DNA from: a virus
Reading direction: 5' to 3' (one strand)
IMG/VR virus record: IMGVR_UViG_3300025087_000001
Span: 62,001 to 126,000 of that record
DNA: 64,000 nt
The notes beneath the pieces are model-generated. The model did no database searches. It saw only the letters and a list, made by a program, of their open reading frames with translations, and was not told the origin of the DNA. Shown here piece after piece: positions 1-9,189 of this stretch. Numbering within the stretch: position 1 is the stretch's first letter; each line of letters starts with the position of its first letter. The position numbers and the translations under genes were made by a program.

Positions 1-87
1 ATGTTCGGCAATGGTTCTAAAATCCAATTCATCACTTAATCCAATGGTTTCTGCCGCTTGTACTAATTTTCCGATTTCTTCTTTCAT
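1..87 (-). CDS. Partial unknown protein, N-terminal 29 residues
   Basis: The minus strand is open from an ATG at 87 to the left window edge, so only the first 29 residues (starting [16 protein letters not shown]) are visible. The start overlaps the stop of the release-factor-like gene by four bases (ATGA), which is the usual sign of translational coupling in this genome. The visible part is acidic and helical-looking, with no recognisable family. Confidence 0.6.
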   Translation of the reverse strand, partial: MKEEIGKLVQAAETIGLSDELDFRTIAEH

Positions 88-557
88 TTCTTATCCTTTG
101 TTTGTTGTGATAGTTTTACAAGTTGTTTATATGTGTCTGGTGATATAATTGCACAAATTTGTTTACTGTTCGAGAGCTCTTCAAAAGTTATTGTGGGGAT
201 TTCTATCTTTTCTTCCGACCACTTACCATCTTGCTTAATTTCTATTTTAACTTGTTTCATTTCCTTATCTACTTTCTTTTCAATCTCGGCTAATTGCCCC
301 GTAACTCTAGCCGTCTCAATCCTCATCCAATCCTGGAAGGTTTTGGTCTCAAACATTCTACGAAATGCCTCTTGTTTGTTTTGGTGTTGGCTACGATGGT
401 TTTCACATTGTCCCACTGCACCGCTAGCAATATGTACTATTCTAATTGCCGAATCAGTTTTGTTTCTGTGTTGGCCACCCGCTCCTGAGCCACGATATGG
501 TTGTACTTCACAATCATCTAAGGTTACAGAAAATAGTTTTTCTTTTGGTTTATTCAT
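84..557 (-). CDS. Class I release-factor-like protein with GGQ motif (RF-1 domain only)
   Basis: A 157-residue protein consisting essentially of the catalytic RF-1 domain: [14 protein letters not shown] around residues 23-36, with the GGQ tripeptide at 27-29 that triggers peptidyl-tRNA hydrolysis in the ribosomal peptidyl-transferase centre. After it comes the SGA...[10 protein letters not shown] segment typical of RF-1 domains and a long charged helix. The stop-codon recognition domains of RF1/RF2 are absent, as in ribosome-rescue proteins (ArfB, PrfH) and the short RF-1-domain proteins of phages. The ATG at 557 is chosen because it overlaps the end of the upstream gene; an in-frame ATG at 686 lies deep inside that gene. 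A role in rescuing stalled or damaged ribosomes is inference. Confidence 0.8.
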   Translation of the reverse strand: MNKPKEKLFSVTLDDCEVQPYRGSGAGGQHRNKTDSAIRIVHIASGAVGQCENHRSQHQNKQEAFRRMFETKTFQDWMRIETARVTGQLAEIEKKVDKEMKQVKIEIKQDGKWSEEKIEIPTITFEELSNSKQICAIISPDTYKQLVKLSQQTKDKK

Positions 558-813
558 GAATTTTTCCGCAATACATACAGTAAGAGTCTGTATCCCATTT
601 AGGAAATATATTTTGTGCGCTAAATAGTCTATCGAGGTGTTCCCAATAGTGCCAACCTTGAGAGGTTTTTTGCCAATCGAACCCATTACTAATTAATCCT
701 ACCCAAAGACCTTCCACACAAAATTCAGGATCGTAATTTTCCTCAAATTCTTCTAATGCATTGTTTTCTGCTAAAAACAACAACTCGAAAATTATCGCTT
801 CATTGGTTATCAT
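550..813 (-). CDS. Small acidic protein with C-terminal CxxC
   Basis: An 87-residue acidic protein of unknown function, with a predicted helical N-terminus and a CMYC motif eight residues from its end that could form half of a zinc site. The ATG at 813 overlaps the stop of the Thg1-like gene and has a GAGG ribosome site, and its own 3' end overlaps the start of the GGQ protein. It therefore lies inside a coupled operon with two RNA/translation-related enzymes, but no homology is recognised. Confidence 0.7.
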   Translation of the reverse strand: MITNEAIIFELLFLAENNALEEFEENYDPEFCVEGLWVGLISNGFDWQKTSQGWHYWEHLDRLFSAQNIFPKWDTDSYCMYCGKIHE

Positions 814-1541
814 ATGTTATCCTCTATAGTTACATTCATTAAATTACCAATAAAATCCCGATCTTGGGTAAATGTTGGTGGGTCAGATATTGTCCAATAT
901 CCAGACGAATCTTTCACAACACACCTACCTCTTTTTTGTCCAATTGGATAATCATTCCAATTCTGTCCCTTATTAAAAATCATGTCTTGTAATTGTGAAC
1001 AATTTTTACCTTGTAGTTCTTTGTGAGAATATAAACTCTGAGCTACCATTTGAACGCTATTTCTTACGGCATCTTTTTGTCTCCATATAAAATAATTTAT
1101 TACCTCTTCTTTATCTGCAATTGTAAAAGCTCTTGAGTCAAACATTGCTCTTTGGGATTTTTCAGTAATTCTATCATCTTCATTTAACATTTCATTAAAT
1201 ATCATAGTGGCCATGGATGCTGTTATGCTAGTGATTTTCTGAATATTACCATCAAAGAAAGCTTCTGAGGTAATTTTATCGTAATCGGTTAATAATAATG
1301 ATATTTCATCTGATTGAACATATGCGAACTTACATCCTTGAATATTCTCACAAAGATACTCAGCCGTTTCGTTCATTAAGTAAATAAATCTTACATCAAA
1401 GGGTCTATTGAAGTCTTTAGTAAAGGTATGGAACGCTTTTCCATCTAATCTAATTATGGTATTTGTTCGTCTAGGTAACTTAATCCTCGTCCTATTTTCA
1501 TACTGTTCTTTCATTCTAGTACCAAGATCGTCATTTTTCAT
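810..1541 (-). CDS. Thg1-like tRNA 3'-5' polymerase (tRNA-His guanylyltransferase family)
   Basis: A 243-residue protein with the Thg1 catalytic palm: RLDGKAFHTFTK at about 31-42 (metal-binding D33) and QSDEISLLL at 76-84 (D78, E79). Thg1 family enzymes add nucleotides in the 3'-5' direction to tRNA 5' ends, and bacterial Thg1-like proteins repair truncated tRNA 5' ends. Length and motif order fit the family. An AGGAG site precedes the ATG. It sits immediately upstream of a small unknown gene and the GGQ protein. Repair of tRNA damaged by host defence or by infection is a reasonable inference, not shown by the sequence. Confidence 0.85.
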   Translation of the reverse strand: MKNDDLGTRMKEQYENRTRIKLPRRTNTIIRLDGKAFHTFTKDFNRPFDVRFIYLMNETAEYLCENIQGCKFAYVQSDEISLLLTDYDKITSEAFFDGNIQKITSITASMATMIFNEMLNEDDRITEKSQRAMFDSRAFTIADKEEVINYFIWRQKDAVRNSVQMVAQSLYSHKELQGKNCSQLQDMIFNKGQNWNDYPIGQKRGRCVVKDSSGYWTISDPPTFTQDRDFIGNLMNVTIEDNI

Positions 1542-1959
1542 TGAATTGCTCCTGATTTACCCTTACCTCAATCAGCTTAACTTTTTTAATATTATTGAAC
1601 TTCTCTAAGGTCTTTTTGGCTTCCTCATCTGACTCGTCAGATTTATACGCATTCTTAAAATTAGATCTCCATTCTTCTAAGCACCTTAGCTTTAATTGGT
1701 CTAATAAATCCTTCTGAGTTCCCTTAAGACCATCAACATTAATAGATATGGTCTTTAAAGTGAGTGGTATTGGTTTACAAATACGAACTACAAACTTTAT
1801 ACTCATATCGACTATTGGACATCTTAGGTATACAACCTCAAGATAATTAACGTCAAAGAACTTCAATACTGGAGCGTAAAGCCTAGTTACCTCGCAACCG
1901 TCTTCTGCTAAGCCAAGCGCTTCGCTTACCATATCTACAGCTAAATTGTCGTATTTCAT
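1531..1959 (-). CDS. Unknown protein, 142 residues
   Basis: No family recognised. The N-terminal half is mixed hydrophobic with two cysteines; the C-terminal half is charged and probably helical. It starts after a good GGAG site and its end overlaps the start of the Thg1-like gene by 11 bases, so it is the first gene of the Thg1/GGQ operon. The upstream gap (1960-2049) shows no clear promoter. Confidence 0.65.
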   Translation of the reverse strand: MKYDNLAVDMVSEALGLAEDGCEVTRLYAPVLKFFDVNYLEVVYLRCPIVDMSIKFVVRICKPIPLTLKTISINVDGLKGTQKDLLDQLKLRCLEEWRSNFKNAYKSDESDEEAKKTLEKFNNIKKVKLIEVRVNQEQFNEK

Positions 1960-2040
1960 CTATTTCTCCAATATATGACCTTATCACATGGGCATAATGA
2001 ATTGAAAGGGTCGATATCACATATACTATATCCACCCTCA

Positions 2041-2072
2041 GGTACTTTATTACTCAGGTACTTTATTACTGA
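2041..2072. repeat. 16-bp tandem repeat, two copies
   Basis: GGTACTTTATTACTCA is followed directly by the same 16 bases with one change (CTCA to CTGA). The first copy spans the stop codon of the 53-residue gene on the minus strand, giving stop codons in more than one frame. Probably a small local duplication. Confidence 0.6.
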
Positions 2073-2211
2073 GGTATGTTTTTATTGATGAAGTACGCTC
2101 TTCAAACTGTGCTTCTTTTTCGTTATATTCGGTTATTCTATAAACCAAAATAGAAAATGACGTGATTAAGACGGCGATACTAACAATAAGGGCTAATAAT
2201 GTTGTTTTCAT
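2050..2211 (-). CDS. Small single-pass membrane protein, 53 residues
   Basis: Starts MKTTLLALIVSIAVLITS, a strong hydrophobic segment covering about residues 4-24, followed by a charged tail. The ATG overlaps the stop of the 40-residue upstream gene (shared base at 2211). Likely an inner-membrane peptide; function unknown. The hydrophobic stretch and the coupling make it credible despite its size. Confidence 0.55.
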   Translation of the reverse strand: MKTTLLALIVSIAVLITSFSILVYRITEYNEKEAQFEERTSSIKTYLSNKVPE

Positions 2212-2333
2212 TATAGATCCTCCAACTCTTCTTCTGAGAATCCTTTTTTCTCAAGAAACTTTAAGAAATTATCCCACAGCCCGCTTTCACAAACAAAATC
2301 GGTCAAATACATACTTAAATCTTCGTCGTCCAT
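2211..2333 (-). CDS. Small acidic protein, 40 residues
   Basis: A short acidic peptide beginning MDDEDLSMYLTDFVC and ending in an EEELEDL helix-like tail. It has a GAGGAG ribosome site before the ATG, an extended -10 promoter about 45 bp upstream, and a start/stop overlap with the downstream membrane peptide. Function unknown. Confidence 0.55.
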   Translation of the reverse strand: MDDEDLSMYLTDFVCESGLWDNFLKFLEKKGFSEEELEDL

Positions 2334-2375
2334 TTTTACTCCTCAGTTACAAAAAAAGGTTGGGACTATATAACT

Positions 2376-2389
2376 AGATATACCACAAT
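2376..2389 (-). promoter_or_regulatory. Extended -10 promoter for the small genes at 2050-2333
   Basis: Reading the minus strand, AATTGTGGTATATCT contains TGG directly before the hexamer TATATC, the same TGTGG-TATA layout seen before many early-type genes in this window. The -35 region is weak. It lies about 45 bp before the ATG at 2333. Confidence 0.5.
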
Positions 2390-2413
2390 TTTAGATAAAA
2401 TAGATGAATTATT

Positions 2414-3310
2414 TTAGATTAGGCTATGTTTGGCTATTTTTTCTATGTGTTTTAGAAACTCCTCTACGGTCATTGAATTTTTCATACTATTACAGTATTT
2501 ACAGCAAGGCACTGAATTTTCCAAATCATAATTGCCGGAAGAATCTTTACGATCTACCCCTCTACAATTAAGGGAACCACAATATGAACAGTTTTTATTT
2601 ATAATTTCACTGAATTGTTCAAAAGTCAATTGCATTTGGATACCACGTTTTAAGCGATTAGTCCTATTGCAATCGCCAGAATATCTAGAATAAATTCCCT
2701 TATCTGTTACATTATACATTTTGCGATACTCCTCCCTAGTCATATTCTTATAGGGATTATGACACTCTCCACATGCTGGTTTATGATGGAAATTATTCCA
2801 ATATTTTTCCATAACATGACCATTTACACACTCTATATGTAGTTTCTTTTTAGGGGAATATTCTGTATCTAGTATTTTGAAACCAAATTCAATAGCTCTT
2901 AAACATATTTCATCAAATTCCATTTTTCTGCTAGGGTCGCAATATCGACACCTTCTACCTGTTTTAAATTTTTTAAATGAAATATAGCACTTATGCTCAT
3001 TTTTACAGCTCATTTCTAATAGATCAGATTGTCTTTTATATGTCTTAGACAACAAATGATATCCTTCTTTTTCTACAAATTCTTTTACATATTCATATTT
3101 ATGGGTAGGTTTACCTGCTTTCCCAGATAAATAATGACACTTCATACATTTTCCGCCTCCAACTATATCCTTAAACAATTTCTTCTGCACATGTTTGTTG
3201 GGACACATAACAGCAATTGGTTTATTATATCCGGTATATTCGTTGGATAGCATTTTCCATCCTATTTTTTCTAAAAACTCTCTAACATATTCTGTAGTAT
3301 ACTTTAACAT
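2414..3310 (-). CDS. HNH endonuclease with repeated zinc-finger-like units (homing endonuclease type)
   Basis: A 298-residue protein. Three N-terminal units each carry a CxNxH motif followed by a CxxC pair (for example MCPNKH, then CMKC), like DNA-binding treble-clef repeats. The C-terminus has an HNH-type nuclease motif: CSYCG, then GVDRKDSSGNYDLENSVPC and CKYCNSMK. The ATG at 3310 is preferred because GGAG lies 7-8 bases before it; a TTG a few codons upstream would overlap that site. It stands alone between small genes and the baseplate cluster, as free-standing homing endonucleases do in phages. It probably cuts a related intact site in competing genomes. Confidence 0.85.
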   Translation of the reverse strand: MLKYTTEYVREFLEKIGWKMLSNEYTGYNKPIAVMCPNKHVQKKLFKDIVGGGKCMKCHYLSGKAGKPTHKYEYVKEFVEKEGYHLLSKTYKRQSDLLEMSCKNEHKCYISFKKFKTGRRCRYCDPSRKMEFDEICLRAIEFGFKILDTEYSPKKKLHIECVNGHVMEKYWNNFHHKPACGECHNPYKNMTREEYRKMYNVTDKGIYSRYSGDCNRTNRLKRGIQMQLTFEQFSEIINKNCSYCGSLNCRGVDRKDSSGNYDLENSVPCCKYCNSMKNSMTVEEFLKHIEKIAKHSLI

Positions 3311-3369
3311 ATTAATCTCCAATGGTAGATTATCCTACCTATGGTGTATAGATTACTATTGTTGGTCTA

Positions 3370-4461
3370 TTATGCTATGAAGACAGAACTTGACATTGGT
3401 CCGATAGCTGAGCTAACAACTGGTGTTCCGGCGAAACCAATCCCCAAGAACTTCGTCATCATAGTAACGGCAGGTGTTCCACCATTACCTAACATTATCA
3501 TAGAAGCTTGTAATTGTACTTGGGAAGCTTGGATTTGAACCATATCGCCTTGAACCATTAATTGTTTGGTTTTAATCTTAGTGATAGAGTCAGATTCTAA
3601 CTCAATCTGGCCCGCCTTACCTTTAAGGTTTTTAGATATCTCAAAACTCATATCTTTTTTAATGATAATATCGGCTTTACCCTCAGCTTCAAGTAATAAA
3701 TCTTTAGTGGACTTCATTTGAATATTTTCTTTAGCTGTTACTTTAAAACTTCCATTAGTACTAACGCTAACGTCCTTGTCTGCCTTAATACCAATGGTTT
3801 TATTCGTTTTGTCTATTTTAATATTTTCAGTAGCTCCGTCATTAATATCTATAGATCCGGTTTTATCAATCTTTAAATATGTTCCCTTAGCTTTTTCATC
3901 CTTATACTTAACTTTTTGGTTATCAATACTAGATGGGGACTTAAAGGTAATTGTTAGTTCCCCATCCTTATTAACTTGCCAGTTAACTCCATTATACTCA
4001 CCTTCTAAATGCTGGCCAGCTTCTTTAGTTAGTGTAGTTTTTCTGGCTGGGTGTTTACTTGATCCTATGATCATAGCGCTATCTTCATTTCCATTAATAC
4101 ATAACAATAAAACTACAGATCCATCGCTTTTAGCTATTTCACCGTCATATTTTACCTTATCGTTAGAAGATGCTTTTAGCTTAGCCTCATAGAAATTGGC
4201 CACACCGCCAAATCCTTCTAATGAAGGGCATTTCTTAAAAATAACGGGCCCAGTGGCTAAATTACCTTGTGATTCAATTGCAATTACATCATACTCAACA
4301 AAGTTTTTTGATATATTATTTACATCGTCAATATCATATGATTTGAGTATAATTCCAGTTTTCAATGAAAAGTTATTATAGGTAGATTTAAAACCGTCGA
4401 ACTCATCGCCGGCTTGCTCTAATAATGAACTTGGTAGTACTGGGGAATATTTTTCAGCCAT
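3370..4461 (-). CDS. Baseplate spike / puncturing-device protein (gpV / gp5 C-terminal / VgrG-like)
   Basis: 363 residues. The first part looks like an OB-fold baseplate domain; from about residue 150 the protein becomes a string of short alternating beta strands rich in K, D, I and T (KIDKTGSIDIND, IKIDKTNKTIGIKADKDVS), as in the triple-stranded beta-helix needles of gp5, gpV and VgrG. The C-terminal part carries glycine/proline-rich segments (GNGGTPAV, GFAGTPVV). It directly follows the hub gene with overlapping ends (ATG/stop at 4461), the usual tape measure - hub - spike order. It would form the membrane-piercing tip. Confidence 0.75.
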   Translation of the reverse strand: MAEKYSPVLPSSLLEQAGDEFDGFKSTYNNFSLKTGIILKSYDIDDVNNISKNFVEYDVIAIESQGNLATGPVIFKKCPSLEGFGGVANFYEAKLKASSNDKVKYDGEIAKSDGSVVLLLCINGNEDSAMIIGSSKHPARKTTLTKEAGQHLEGEYNGVNWQVNKDGELTITFKSPSSIDNQKVKYKDEKAKGTYLKIDKTGSIDINDGATENIKIDKTNKTIGIKADKDVSVSTNGSFKVTAKENIQMKSTKDLLLEAEGKADIIIKKDMSFEISKNLKGKAGQIELESDSITKIKTKQLMVQGDMVQIQASQVQLQASMIMLGNGGTPAVTMMTKFLGIGFAGTPVVSSAIGPMSSSVFIA

Positions 4462-6356
4462 TATTCATCCTTACTTAATTTATCTTTTTTAACATTATAG
4501 GATAAGCTACTAGCTCTCTCCATACCCTTCTTATCAACACTTCCACCTGTAAACGATTGTTCTTTAGTTTCTTGAACCTCTTCTCCCTGTACTCTACCAG
4601 CAATATCCTGAGTATCCGAAACACCTGGAAGTATTCCTTCATTAGCATTATCTTTAAGTCTTTCTCTATACGAGTCAGTATGTTGCATTTGTGGGTAAAT
4701 TGGTAAATCTTTAGTACTATTTAAATTGGTTCCGAAGGACAATATCAAATTAGTTCTAAATGATAGTTTTCCATCTGGATCTTCTTTCATATTGTGAGTA
4801 ACTTGTTCGATATGATAAACACAATCATCAAACTCTAAATTATCTCCTACAGATATTGGGTGTACTATTCCAACAGAAGATATCGCTCCAGATTCTTTTA
4901 ATTGGCCAGCATTTAGCATGTCAAATAAAAGATAGGCCCAGTTTCTAGATTGGGTTTCTGATATTCCACCTGGGTAATCAAATACACTACTTGCAATAAT
5001 TGGCTTTAAACCATGTCTTTGAACGTCCTTTCCATCATAGAAAAAATTACCCTTACCTACTTGCATGGACCTATTCTCAGCATCACTAGCGGCTAAGCTT
5101 CTACCAAACACTTGAACAAAGTTAACCCTAGCTGCCTCATCTTTACCCAAATCAACCATAAACATCAAATCAGACGATATTTTCCATCTGGGTAATGATA
5201 AAAATTTAGTATATGGTTTGGGTTCTGGTTTAACAGGTGTAGTAACTTGAGGAGACACATAATGCTCTGATGAAAATGGTTTTTGTCTAACTACTACAGT
5301 TGGGTAAACTCGATTGTTATTTTCTGGACTAACCCGATATGTTGTGTACATTTCGTTAACAGTTCCATTCAAATATGATTGTAACACACTCCAAATTTCT
5401 TTTTGATTGAAATTCTCAGCAGCTAAGATTCTCCAACCTTCTATTTCTTTACCGATAGTATAGAAATTAGAATCGTTTTTGTGATACTTAGCATTTGGAT
5501 TAAATCCTTTATATTCTGATCCTTGATCTTCTTTGATTTGCTGAGCTGGATTATCCCATATGCCGAAAATAAAGTTGTAAATATCTGGAATTACTGGCTC
5601 GCTAACTCCTAACGATTGTCTACCTAACAATCTCGCTACAGTACTTGGTACTTTAAAATGTACGTTTTGGGTAGGTGATATTTGAAAGTCGGTATTTTTT
5701 AATCCTGTTCCCAACAATAACTTAAATAGAATAATCATTATTTCTTGAATGTTTTTCTTGTTACTAGCAGAGGTAGCTATTTCGTTCCAATACTTAGCAA
5801 ACTGAGATATAAATAAAACATCTGACTGTTGGAATACCGTACTAATAACTGGATCATAATAAAGTTGAGTTTTCATTTCGGTAAATCCAAAACCATGAAC
5901 TACAAAATAATAACTCTTCAATCCGCTTTCTGGATTAATTTCTATTTTACGCCTAACTGTTTGTACTTTAAATAAGCCTTTAAATCCGTCATGAAATTCA
6001 TTGATAGGTTGGCTCTTGAGGGCTCTTTGGTAAATCTCATAGGCTTTGTCTTGAAAATTAACCATATTGATTAATACATAATCCCCAGGATGAACCGCTG
6101 TTGAGTAATTAATATCTCCAGCCCTAAGTGTTGCTGAAAAAGAAGACGTTACGTTTTGTTTTGTATTTGTTACCTGTAAATCAACACAATCGTTTATTAC
6201 AACCAAAGGCTTTCTAGTTTCAACTTCAGCTTCCTTATAATTAACAGTATCTCGGTTATTCCATCTAACAAAGGTCATTACATAAGCTGGGGAAGTCTGA
6301 TGACTATCTTCCGTATTTTTATAAATATGCCTAATATATGCTTTGCTATTTGACAT
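4461..6356 (-). CDS. Baseplate hub protein (gp27 / gpD-like)
   Basis: A 631-residue protein with no enzyme motif but a beta-rich N-terminal domain (about residues 30-120, with GDYVLINM), typical of hub proteins that bridge tail tube and spike. Start at 6356 is preferred over an ATG two codons earlier because AAGGG then lies nine bases upstream; the start shares one base with the tape-measure stop (TAATG). Position between tape measure and spike is the main evidence. The C-terminal 80 residues are polar and probably flexible. Confidence 0.65.
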   Translation of the reverse strand: MSNSKAYIRHIYKNTEDSHQTSPAYVMTFVRWNNRDTVNYKEAEVETRKPLVVINDCVDLQVTNTKQNVTSSFSATLRAGDINYSTAVHPGDYVLINMVNFQDKAYEIYQRALKSQPINEFHDGFKGLFKVQTVRRKIEINPESGLKSYYFVVHGFGFTEMKTQLYYDPVISTVFQQSDVLFISQFAKYWNEIATSASNKKNIQEIMIILFKLLLGTGLKNTDFQISPTQNVHFKVPSTVARLLGRQSLGVSEPVIPDIYNFIFGIWDNPAQQIKEDQGSEYKGFNPNAKYHKNDSNFYTIGKEIEGWRILAAENFNQKEIWSVLQSYLNGTVNEMYTTYRVSPENNNRVYPTVVVRQKPFSSEHYVSPQVTTPVKPEPKPYTKFLSLPRWKISSDLMFMVDLGKDEAARVNFVQVFGRSLAASDAENRSMQVGKGNFFYDGKDVQRHGLKPIIASSVFDYPGGISETQSRNWAYLLFDMLNAGQLKESGAISSVGIVHPISVGDNLEFDDCVYHIEQVTHNMKEDPDGKLSFRTNLILSFGTNLNSTKDLPIYPQMQHTDSYRERLKDNANEGILPGVSDTQDIAGRVQGEEVQETKEQSFTGGSVDKKGMERASSLSYNVKKDKLSKDE

Positions 6357-8803
6357 TACCATTTACCCTTATTTGATTTCATTGCGGAGTCTTTGCCCAA
6401 ATCTATTATTTGACTTTGTAAATTACCTCTTTTCCAGCTTTCATCTATTGAACCAGTATCGGCAGTTCTTTTAATACTAACCATTATTCCTTGTAACATT
6501 TCTAACGAACTTGCTCCGTTTTCAATTGCTTTTTGAAACAACTTCATTGACTCATCTACATCGCTGGATGAATTTAATAGCATTTTAGTGGATTCAGAGT
6601 ATTTATTAGATATATCAGCAAACTCATCAATGAATTTATTTAATCGATTCATTTGAGATAATTGGTCAGCAGCCTCAGCTTTTTCACCGGCCAAATAAGG
6701 AGATTTTCCACCTCTAGCAGCAATATCTCCTAAAGTAGACTGTTGGCCACCTGTCATATCGCCTCTGGACATTGCTGTTACATATGACATTTGGTCTCTA
6801 AAATTTAAACCCCTAAACTCTGATCCTCGTTCTGTACTTAAAGCACCTGTAATGTTCGTATATAGATCATTTAACCCACCACCACTAACTGCTTTTGTAA
6901 TATCTTGACCCGACATTCCTTCAATTGATTTACCGAATTGTTCTAACTTTTGTAATGTTTCGCCCCTAGGTGTAGATCCTCTTAGTTCAAACTTACGCTT
7001 GATATCTTTTAATTCATTTATATCCTTAGCCCCAGTTTCTTTCATAAAACGTTGGACCATTGGATTATCTTCGGTCATTTGTGATATTGGCATTCCTAAG
7101 AAACTACTGGTCAATTCAAAATTATTGGACATCCCACCTAATGATTTTTGCCCCTCTTCTGTTCCTGAATATGCCCATTTAAAAGCACCCCTAGCCCCTC
7201 CCAAATCTCCAGATTCTTGCTCCCTCATTTGGAAAGCTGTCATAGCCGATTGTAATCCAACTCCAGATGGTGTCATTGTGCCCCTAGCTATTTCTTCTGA
7301 AATTCCACCAGCAGATACACCTTTTTGAGTAGCTAATTGGGTAGTGATATTTAAAAAGTTGCGAGTTTCCTCAACCATTTTAGAATCATTAATACCAGCT
7401 TTCATAGCGTCATACATTATTTTTTCTAAGACCTTTTCTTGTGATTTTTCACCAAAGCCAGATTCTAATCCTTTTATTCTACCAGCTACTTGACCAATAT
7501 TAGTAATGCCGCCCTCTTTTAATAATTGCATTTGTTTTAAATTGTTTAAATCACCAGAACCAGTAGTAATTCCGCTAGCTTGCATTAGTTGGCCACCCAA
7601 CTCCATACCGGTACTTCTGGTCATTCCAGCTCGATTAATTTGACCCAACATTCCTTCTGGATTTGTAGCGTTTTCTTGGCCAAACATTTGTTGGAATTGT
7701 CTATATTGATTACCGCTTCTTCCAAATTCATCGTAAGCCATAGTTCTTTGGAAGTTTTTGAGTTTTTCGGCAGCCTCTACTGACCTAGCTTTTTCTAACC
7801 CTTCTTTAGTTAATGTTGATTGGTATTCTTCTGTTCCTAGAAGTGCGCCACGGGATCTTTTATCTGTCATAGCGGCGCCAGCATAACCTACAGCAGCCCC
7901 AATTGGACCTGCGGCAGCAAAACCAGCAACTCCAGCCCCTATCTTCCCCCAAGTCGGCATTGCAATTCCAGCAATATCCCTTAATCTTTGAGAGCTCATT
8001 TCGTTTCCAGCTACTTCTAATCCTCTTTGTCGTTCTTTAGAAAATATAAGGTTTTCAACACCTCTACCTTGAGCTTGTTCCTGTAAGGAAACAGTTGCCA
8101 TTGATGTAGCTGACCCCTGAGCCATTGCCAAATTACGTTGTTTTTCTGCAAATTCAGTCCAACCAGATAATCCTACTTGACCCGCCGCCATTGCTAAGCC
8201 ACCCGCTCCAGCCAATCCACCTAAAGCCGATAAACCTCTAGATAGTCCAACACCTAATCCTTTTTGTCTTAAAGCCTTGTAATTACGCATTCTTTGTGTG
8301 TAAATAAGTCCAGTTGAGTCGTCGTCTTCTTGACCACCGCCAACACCTTTGAATCCTTCTAATCCAGAGCCTAATGATTTAGCTTGTTGACTAATCATAG
8401 TATTTTGTTGGACTATTTCTTGGCCCCTTTTCTTAATCGTGTCTATTTCTTCCTTTAAAAGAGTTATTCTAGCTTTCTGGATTACATTTAGATTATCTTC
8501 GATCTTTTCTAATTTCTTTAATTCTGATCCTCTGGATAATAGTTCTTTAGATTCATGTTGGAGCTTACGAGCGTTTAAATTGAACATTTCCCTTAACTTA
8601 TCTACGTTATCTTGATTATAATCACCGAAAAAAGCCCTGGTATGTTCACCCATTTTAGACTGTGGGGAATAAGATTGTTGAGCCTGTGAGAAGGTTTTTT
8701 GGGATTGTTGGAGCTGCCTAAGCTTTTGTTCAAGCTTTTGAATCTGAGTATCGAACTCAGTATTATCCATCACGGCTTTTATTAGTATTTTTTTTTCAGT
8801 CAT
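6356..8803 (-). CDS. Tail tape measure protein
   Basis: 815 residues, with a long N-terminal coiled-coil region (about 5-140, rich in Q, L, K and E), then a Gly/Ala-rich hydrophobic segment (about 190-215, ALGGLAGAGGLAMAAG) and another near 290-310, then a long helical, glycine-interrupted tail. This is the classic tape-measure layout, and the gene immediately precedes hub and spike. With the usual rule of about 0.15 nm per residue it would specify a tail of roughly 120 nm. It is preceded by a candidate late promoter at 8849-8863. Confidence 0.8.
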   Translation of the reverse strand: MTEKKILIKAVMDNTEFDTQIQKLEQKLRQLQQSQKTFSQAQQSYSPQSKMGEHTRAFFGDYNQDNVDKLREMFNLNARKLQHESKELLSRGSELKKLEKIEDNLNVIQKARITLLKEEIDTIKKRGQEIVQQNTMISQQAKSLGSGLEGFKGVGGGQEDDDSTGLIYTQRMRNYKALRQKGLGVGLSRGLSALGGLAGAGGLAMAAGQVGLSGWTEFAEKQRNLAMAQGSATSMATVSLQEQAQGRGVENLIFSKERQRGLEVAGNEMSSQRLRDIAGIAMPTWGKIGAGVAGFAAAGPIGAAVGYAGAAMTDKRSRGALLGTEEYQSTLTKEGLEKARSVEAAEKLKNFQRTMAYDEFGRSGNQYRQFQQMFGQENATNPEGMLGQINRAGMTRSTGMELGGQLMQASGITTGSGDLNNLKQMQLLKEGGITNIGQVAGRIKGLESGFGEKSQEKVLEKIMYDAMKAGINDSKMVEETRNFLNITTQLATQKGVSAGGISEEIARGTMTPSGVGLQSAMTAFQMREQESGDLGGARGAFKWAYSGTEEGQKSLGGMSNNFELTSSFLGMPISQMTEDNPMVQRFMKETGAKDINELKDIKRKFELRGSTPRGETLQKLEQFGKSIEGMSGQDITKAVSGGGLNDLYTNITGALSTERGSEFRGLNFRDQMSYVTAMSRGDMTGGQQSTLGDIAARGGKSPYLAGEKAEAADQLSQMNRLNKFIDEFADISNKYSESTKMLLNSSSDVDESMKLFQKAIENGASSLEMLQGIMVSIKRTADTGSIDESWKRGNLQSQIIDLGKDSAMKSNKGKW

Positions 8804-8848
8804 CTATCTATCTCTTATATAAGTAGTTGATTTCTCATAGGGCTGAAT

Positions 8849-8863
8849 TAAAGATTACCATTT
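8849..8863 (-). promoter_or_regulatory. Candidate late promoter before the tape measure
   Basis: Minus-strand AAATGGTAATCTTTA, 46 bp before the tape-measure ATG. It matches the AATCTTTA box found before ten other virion-side genes in this window. Confidence 0.55.
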
Positions 8864-8872
8864 AAATTTATG

Positions 8873-8901
8873 TTGTGTTTTAAGGCGATTTGTGGTAGTA
8901 T
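8873..8901 (+). promoter_or_regulatory. Sigma70-like extended -10 promoter of the first rightward early cluster
   Basis: TTGTGT at 8873-8878, a 17-bp spacer ending TGTGG, and TAGTAT at 8896-8901. It lies 18 bp before the start of the first gene of the cluster, with a GAAAGGAG ribosome site between. Confidence 0.65.
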
Positions 8902-8919
8902 GTTTGAAAGGAGCTCAAA

Positions 8920-9189
8920 ATGAGTTATTTAAAAGCAAGATTTATTGAAGGTATGACAAACTTAGAATATATCCAACAGGTTGTAGAATGCGGCTCACTC
9001 TCAGAATTCTACTCACATTATAAGAAGATTCTGGAAGTGGCCCCATATGAACTGATTGACCTTTTAGATGCCCTTGAAGAATATGATAATGGTAGGATCT
9101 TTATAAAAACAGCTTCTGATAAGTGGAAGGATGAGAAGTTTAAATTTACTAAACTAGACAACTTTAGATCGGTAAGGGGATATAAATGA
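8920..9189 (+). CDS. Unknown early protein, 89 residues
   Basis: First gene of the rightward early cluster, directly behind an extended -10 promoter and a strong AAGGAG site. Mixed charged sequence, probably alpha-helical; no family recognised. The stop overlaps the next start (ATGA). Confidence 0.7.
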   Translation: MSYLKARFIEGMTNLEYIQQVVECGSLSEFYSHYKKILEVAPYELIDLLDALEEYDNGRIFIKTASDKWKDEKFKFTKLDNFRSVRGYK

